Positions 58,779-64,000 of a stretch of 64,000 bases of DNA are shown piece by piece (position 1 is the stretch's first letter; the number at the start of each line of letters is the position of its first letter). Both the position numbers and the translations under genes were made by a program. Origin of the DNA: Ceratobasidium sp. AG-K (taxonomy: Eukaryota; Basidiomycota; Agaricomycetes; Cantharellales; Ceratobasidiaceae); assembly GCA_037039685.1 (NCBI GenBank), contig JAWNGF010000002.1, forward strand, positions 3,596,001-3,660,000. Direction: 5' to 3'. Below the pieces are notes generated by a model. It made no database searches and was not told the origin of the DNA. It saw only the letters and a list, made by a program, of their open reading frames with translations.

Positions 58779-60663
58779 ATGAGTCCCGTAGAAGAAGTAA
58801 GTCTGGTGTAAAGCCGGTTGATGTTTCTTAACATTCGTAGCATGGGGAGGACTCATCTGCTCTCAACGAGAACAAGCTGCGCAGTTGGCAGGAGGAACGG
58901 CTGAACCGGAAGCTACGGAGCGAATACGAAAGCTATGTCAGGAATCTCACGGAACTGGTACGTCTTGTACACAACTGTGTTCTGAATCCTTTCCTAAAAT
59001 TTATTGAATAGATCCGTGACAATGCTGACTCTCCCGCCCGAATCACTTCGGTCCAAATTGATGGCGCCCCGAATACACGCGCATCCTTCCTCTCATCTAT
59101 TGTCAACAAGTACATCCCTGCCGCCGGTTTGACCAGCAGTCTTGGTCCAGAAGAGACTCTCACCAATGCTCTCCATACATCTCGGCACATCACCGCTGCG
59201 CTTACTTCTACCGGGATCTTCACCTCAGTCACTCCGACGCTGGCTGTGTCCTCCTCCCCCTTTGCCTCTCCATACGACTATGCGCTTCGATTCCGCGTGC
59301 GCGAGCGTGGAAGGTTCTTCCTCAAGTCGTCGACAGACGTGGGGAGCAATAACGATGGCTCGGCCTCTGTTACTGCACGGATACGGAATGCGTTTGGTGG
59401 TGCCGAGACCATCGAAGGAGCAGCTGCATTTGGGACACAAACAACTCGATCAGGCCACTTGAGGTGCGAGTGGCCAGTCGTCGTTGGAATGGGCGAGAGA
59501 GACGGGCTGCGAGGCGAGCTTGGGCTTTTTGGACTCGAGCGCGATGCGACATGGTATGCAAGCGTAAGGGAAGGCGTGAAAGGATTCAGGGCTTGTTTAC
59601 GGGTGAGCATATACGTACGCGCCAACACTCAGCCATTAATTCTTCCTAGGGCCATTCGATGCTAGGGGCGCATGAGCTGGCATATGAAGCTGCTCTGCGG
59701 CATATCAACGACCTTTCTCCAAATGCATCACTGAGGTAGGTTGCGTGATACACCAGATCTCCTTCGTGCTCAAGTATTTATCTAGCATGCGTCAATCAGC
59801 GGGACATACGTCTAAATCCTCAATCTCCCACACCTTCACCAGGGATACCAGGGACCACCCCCTCCAAGGCACTCGTGGATCCTACCTACGCTACGTCCAG
59901 GCAAGCTTTCATTGCTCCCGTCCGCATATAGCCAAGCGACTTATACATGCTGAAGGAATTTGCTGGCCTGGGCGGAGACGCCGCGTTTTTCAAAACCGAG
60001 TCAGATTCAAAGTATTCCCGAGCATTGTGGGCTGGTTACGTATGTATAGGCTGCTCTTGACGACTTTCATTGAACAGCGATCTTGACGTTTATACTAGAC
60101 AATCTCACTGTCCGCCCGAAGTGGATTCTTATATCCACTTTACGGTAAACCAACTCTATTTAACGACCGATTCCAGCTTGGAGGATCAACGAGTGTGAGA
60201 ATGTTCCGACCAAATGAAATGGGGCCCAGAGATGGAAGTAAGAATTTTTCGCTCGCTTCGTAGGCTCACACTCACTCAAGTATTAAACCAGGCGACTCGG
60301 TAGGCGGAGACATGTACTGGGCAGCTGGTGCAAGTGTCATCGGACCATTCCCAGGAAAACCGCACTGGCCAGTCAAAACTCATTTATTCCTCAACGCTGG
60401 CCGCTTGGATTTGTATAACCCCCGTAAGCTTGACCTCGCCCATCTTGAAAATGTACTGAATCTGGTACCGGAATTTAGGAAAGCCTTTTATGGAGCAAAT
60501 GGCACAAAGCTTGAGCACTCCATCCGTCTCGGTTGGGCTCGGACTTGTATATATGCTCAACTCCGTCCGAGTAGAACTAAGCTTTGGTGTACCTCTAGCA
60601 GCGAGTGTATCAGATGGAACTAGGAAGGGTATACAAGTTGGCCTCGGAATGGATTTTCTGTAG
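58779..60663 (+). CDS. SAM50: Sam50/Tob55, mitochondrial outer-membrane beta-barrel assembly protein
   Basis: Omp85-family channel of the SAM complex that inserts beta-barrel proteins into the mitochondrial outer membrane. ATG at 58779 (MSPVEE) then an intron. The soluble part has LRSWQEERLNRKLRSEYESYV and a single POTRA-like region (ITSVQIDGAPNTRASFLSSIV...ALHTSRHITAALTSTGIF). The barrel follows with alternating strands (YDYALRFRVRERGRFFLKSS, SASVTARIRNAFGGAETIEG). Then come VGGDMYWAAGASVIGPFPGK and the final strands LSFGVPLAASVSDGTRKG and IQVGLGMDFL, TAG at 60661-60663. The C-terminal aromatic/hydrophobic end is as expected for the last strand. About seven introns. Confidence 0.9.
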
Positions 60664-61367
60664 AGATACTCGGGCTGGTAGAGTTGGAGGTGGCTTCCTT
60701 TTGTTTTGTTTTTGGGTTAGAATCAATATCCCTGCTCCCCAAGAAAATGAGCTCTTTATCGATTGGGGTATACTAAGCTGGTCTCTGCATCTGATATTAT
60801 GCATACATGTTCACAGCGGTCCACATGATCCATCCAGCGCTTGTTTCATCGCCACAGAATTGAACCTGACCACTTGGCGAGCCGCATTTCTTAACCTCAA
60901 GCGACTATATAACCTCAAGTACTTTCGCGGGGATCACCCCTCTCAAATCATAGGTCGAATCTAAATGCTCCATGGCCTCAGAATTTTGCCAAGGCTTGGA
61001 GCGCAGAATATTGGACATATGAGCAGAAGTGAATAAACGAACGAAACTAGCCGGGGGCGCCAATCATCGTGATGATGCTCGTAAGCCAACTTGGTGCTTC
61101 ACTAGTTGCGGCATTTCCGAGGCGATGAGACAACGGGCGAACCCTGGGCAAATGCGTCGGGGGCACTCCCGAGCAAGCCTGCAAGGACATGTGCTTGGGC
61201 CGGGGACCGGAAGTATGGTAGCATTGGTGGAAGCAAGGTCGTAGCATTGTTCGACCATGCTGGGGGCGAATGTGATGGTTCATAGTTCACAAACAAATAA
61301 CTAATGTACTTGTAAAAATGTCAGTTTAAAGTAACCCAAATACCATAGCACGAGCAGGACTAACCAC
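60664..61367. other. Convergent intergenic stretch
   Basis: 704 bp between convergent SAM50 and the uS8m gene. Open frames at 60605-60964 and 61029-61296 have no recognisable features. Nothing supported. Confidence 0.45.
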
Positions 61368-61841
61368 TTATCGGACACGACATACGACCTCTCCACCCAA
61401 ATTACGCTCTAACGCTTCCCGTGCCTCCAGCCATGTGCTAGGAATCCCCGGCTTAGCCTTGGTTTTAACAACGGCAATTTCGCCCAAACCAAGTGGGGAG
61501 ACAAATTTGGCACGTCTCCCGGTGCACAAGAGCTTGATCTCGCTCGGTTCCATAAATACTTGTTTGCTGGGTTTGCTCACGAGTTGCGCAGCAGAAAGCA
61601 CTGGCCTATCTCCGCTGTATTTGAGCTCCGCCCATATGCGCTTTTGTGAAGGGGTCGCTTTCAAAAATTCTTCGGGAGAAGGGGTAAGGTGTGTGCCTCG
61701 CGTGAGGGAGGATAGGAAACCAGCTCGCAGCAGGATCGACAGGATTGCTAGGTGTTGGGTGGTATGAGGGATTGCGATGGCCTTGTGCCGAGCCCGAAAT
61801 CCATTTTGAAGTCGTGCGCAAAGGTCGAATGGTAGAGGCAT
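61368..61841 (-). CDS. MRPS8: Mitochondrial small-subunit ribosomal protein uS8m
   Basis: Single-exon gene; ATG at 61839-61841. The N-terminus LCARLQNGFRARHKAIAIPHTTQ and ILSILLRAGFLSS match the first domain of ribosomal protein S8. RIWAELKYSGDRPVLSA and a C-terminal region containing IKLLCTGRRAKFVSPLGLGEIAVVKTK follow. The end EVVCRVR is close to the usual S8 end (bacterial S8: GE.ICYV). At 157 residues it fits fungal mitochondrial S8. It is divergently paired with uL16m, so one intergenic segment of 128 bp may supply both subunits' proteins. Confidence 0.88.
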   Translation of the reverse strand: MPLPFDLCARLQNGFRARHKAIAIPHTTQHLAILSILLRAGFLSSLTRGTHLTPSPEEFLKATPSQKRIWAELKYSGDRPVLSAAQLVSKPSKQVFMEPSEIKLLCTGRRAKFVSPLGLGEIAVVKTKAKPGIPSTWLEAREALERNLGGEVVCRVR

Positions 61842-61969
61842 CTACGCAACTCGTAAGTACAAGCAAAACACTGGCTTTCATTCGACTGACGGCGGTCGGG
61901 AAAGAGGAAAATCAAGTCATGTGATAAGGGTCCCCACGTGATACAAAATGGCTCGCTCTCGTACCCACC
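61842..61969. promoter_or_regulatory. Bidirectional promoter of two mitoribosomal genes
   Basis: 128 bp separate the start codons of uS8m (minus) and uL16m (plus). The segment contains two near-identical words, TCATGTGATA (61917-61926) and CCACGTGATA (61934-61943). These share an E-box-like CANGTGATA core and could be a shared activator site. Confidence 0.5.
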
Positions 61970-62797
61970 ATGCCGCTCCTCTTTTCGTCGCTTAGGGCTG
62001 CCATCAGGCCACAAACAAACGCATTTCGGCCAGCGTTATCTTTCTCTAGAGCAAGATCTCAACTTGCTCCCAAAAGGGTTCGGTATCGCAAGTCCCATAA
62101 AGGTCGAGTCCCAGTCCCGATTGGTGGTTCCACCAAGGGGACGACCCTTGCATTTGGCGAATATGGGCTCCGCGTGCGTGGGGAAGGAATGAGACTCACT
62201 GCGAAGCAGCTTCAGTCCGCAGAGGTAGTGATCAAGCGCAAGCTCAAGGTGGTTAAAAGCAGCCAAGTTTGGATGCGTGTCTTCCCAGATCTCCCTGTGT
62301 GCGTCAAGGTATGTCAAAGCTCTATATGCTTGGGCATTATATTCACAATTCTCCCACCAATCAGGGCAATGAAACTCGTATGGGAAAGGGAAAAGGTTCA
62401 TTTGAATACTGGGCTTGTAGGTCAGTTGGCAAGCAGACTATCCTTACTCTCTGTTGAGATTACTCGTACAGAGTACCGACGGGTAAAGTTGTCTTTGAGA
62501 TTGGAGGCGGAATCCGAGAAGAAATTGCCCGAGATGGTATGTACACTAGGAGCTGGTAATATATAGCGACTGACTGTTGCAACTATAGCACTTCGCCTTG
62601 CTGCCACCAAGCTACCAGTGCTGACCGATTTCATCAGCCGCTCCGCTGGACCGAAACTGGGGACTATTGATCTTCCTCCCATACCTCCCAAGCCGATCAC
62701 GGGAGTTAGCTGTAAAATCGTCAGGAAACCTCTACAACCACTGTCTACGATTGACCAGGAAGCACTCAAGGTGCCTGCTGGCGAGGTCGTGGTGTAG
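61970..62797 (+). CDS. MRPL16: Mitochondrial large-subunit ribosomal protein uL16m
   Basis: ATG at 61970; a presequence-like start ([23 protein letters not shown]) precedes the L16 fold. The family blocks are [48 protein letters not shown] and [14 protein letters not shown]. After two introns come [17 protein letters not shown] and [16 protein letters not shown], then [18 protein letters not shown]. The RMGKGKG loop and the basic surface that contacts 23S-type rRNA near the A-site tRNA are conserved. The tail ([17 protein letters not shown]) is a mitochondrial extension. TAG at 62795-62797. Confidence 0.92.
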
Positions 62798-63057
62798 AGT
62801 TCCATCCATGCAATGATACAACGTCCAAAAATTGCGTGCTGAGCTGAGTTATGACGACTAATTTACTGAGCTCCTCAGATTGCATGGGCCCAAACTGCTT
62901 CGTTAAGCCTCGTGTATACTCTATATTACAACCTGTCAAATGCTCCTGGCTACTATTCTGAACTGTATATACAAATGATACCAAACCGCATACCAAAAAG
63001 TTCATGCAAAACATAACAAAACAAACAGCAAAATACACGATCCAGCCTCGAGTCCTT

Positions 63058-64000
63058 TTACCGAATAGCCTTGCTAACGGATGTCCTACGGCTTTCTTCC
63101 TCGCGCTTCTTTACGGCCGTCTTTTTCGGGATCTCCCAGATTTTCCAGAACTTGAGGTTTTCATCTCCCGCGCTGATAGGGCCCCGTAGTTAGCTTACAG
63201 AGAGGTAAGTAGGAACGTAAGAGTCTTACCCAGTAGCAATGACGTCGCCATTCGGGCTAGCGGCGGAGAACAATACACGAGTGTCATGCGCATCCTTGAT
63301 TTCGGCAATCTGATATTTCAAACCAGGTCAACCAAAACCTCCTCGGCTTGAGTCAATGATGAAACTGACCTTGCCCATCCCAGGATACGAATGTACCATG
63401 ACGGCGTTATGAGGGAACCCGTGTGTCGATAAAATCTCCTTCGAGTGCTGGCTCCAAATGATCGAGGTAACCTGGCCCGGTGTTGTGAGTGAATTAACGC
63501 GCGCGCCTGATGTTGAAGACCAGAAGTGGATCATGGCGTCCCCAGTGCCGCCACCAGTTGCCAACACTAGTCAATGGAATAAGCCAACATGGTTAGGACG
63601 AACAGCAGCAAATACATACAGTTGGGTTGCCACGGGCACCAAGCAAGAGCCTTGACGGCAGCTGTGTGGTTGCGCTTGGTCCACTTGGGCTGAGCGCGGG
63701 CACCATTAGCCGCAGCAGTTGCTGTATCGTCACGTCAGTCTAGCAAGTTAGCTGAAAATGGACCAGTGACCTACTAGTGGAACCAATGCGACTGTCCCAA
63801 GCATTTACAACGTTGTCATTCCCTCCACTGGCCAGCATGCCCAACATTCCTCCACCAGACCCATTCGCATTCGCAGGTTGCCACTGTGGATGGATGTCAC
63901 AGTCAGATCACAGATACTATAACTTCTGAGTAGATGCAAACCTTTAGACCACAAACTTCACTCGTATGGCCAATCATTTCAGCTACCTTGTGCACGGCCA
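63058..64000 (-). CDS. CDC20: Cdc20/Slp1-type APC/C activator, C-terminal part (runs off window)
   Basis: The gene enters from the right edge and ends at TAA 63058-63060. The visible part is the second half of the WD40 propeller: KVAEMIGHTSEVCGLK, MLASGGNDNVVNAWDSR, AAVKALAWCPWQPNCMLATGGGTGD and IHFWSSTSGARVNSL. Then come VTSIIWSQHSKEILSTHGFPHNAV and SAGDENLKFWKIWEIP. The last residues, SVSKAIR, form the Ile-Arg tail. Similarity to fission yeast Slp1 and metazoan Cdc20 blocks is high (HSNELVSTHG, GDETLRFW). Four introns lie at about 63188-63229, 63311-63369, 63568-63619 and 63720-63775, with another near 63884-63942. The N-terminal C-box region is outside the window. Confidence 0.88.

Overview
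The window is nuclear DNA of a filamentous basidiomycete, most likely an agaricomycete of the Rhizoctonia/Ceratobasidium type. The evidence is dense protein-coding genes on both strands, split by many very short (about 45-70 nt) GT-AG introns, and single-copy eukaryotic housekeeping genes: Smc6, Rpn1, Prp3, Sam50, snurportin, mitoribosomal uS8m and uL16m, and Cdc20. The genus is inferred from overall gene character, not from a database search. Gene models were spliced by eye, so exon edges are approximate unless stated.

Left part (0-22 kb): a proline-rich hypothetical gene; a divergent CAX-type Ca2+/H+ antiporter; a partial unidentified gene on the minus strand; a FluG-type amidohydrolase/glutamine-synthetase fusion; a small membrane protein; snurportin-1 head-to-head with a secreted M28 aminopeptidase; another membrane protein; a first FtsJ-like methyltransferase-fold gene; and an ammonium permease (Mep/Amt) whose 2-kb upstream region is rich in GATAA sites.

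Middle (24-35 kb): six further FtsJ-like paralogues, all on the minus strand, form a tandem array interrupted only by a shikimate-dehydrogenase-like gene. An eighth copy lies alone at 54.9-56.1 kb on the plus strand. All retain a recognisable SAM-binding loop, but the K-D-K-E catalytic tetrad of FtsJ/RrmJ is largely replaced. At least three copies carry reading-frame lesions. This expanding and decaying family is the most unusual content of the window.

Right part (35-64 kb): a divergent Cdc20/Fizzy-family APC/C activator ending in an Ile-Arg tail, head-to-head with SMC6; a mitochondrial protein of unknown function; a membrane protein; a secreted HNH nuclease gene with one frameshift and a GC-AG intron; the proteasome base subunit Rpn1; the eighth FtsJ-like copy; Prp3; Sam50; a divergent mitoribosomal pair (uS8m/uL16m); and the C-terminal half of a canonical Cdc20, also with an Ile-Arg tail, running off the right edge.

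No tRNA, rRNA, CRISPR array or intact transposon was recognised. Small repeats and palindromes cluster at 23.74-24.03 kb, at the 3' edge of the methyltransferase array.
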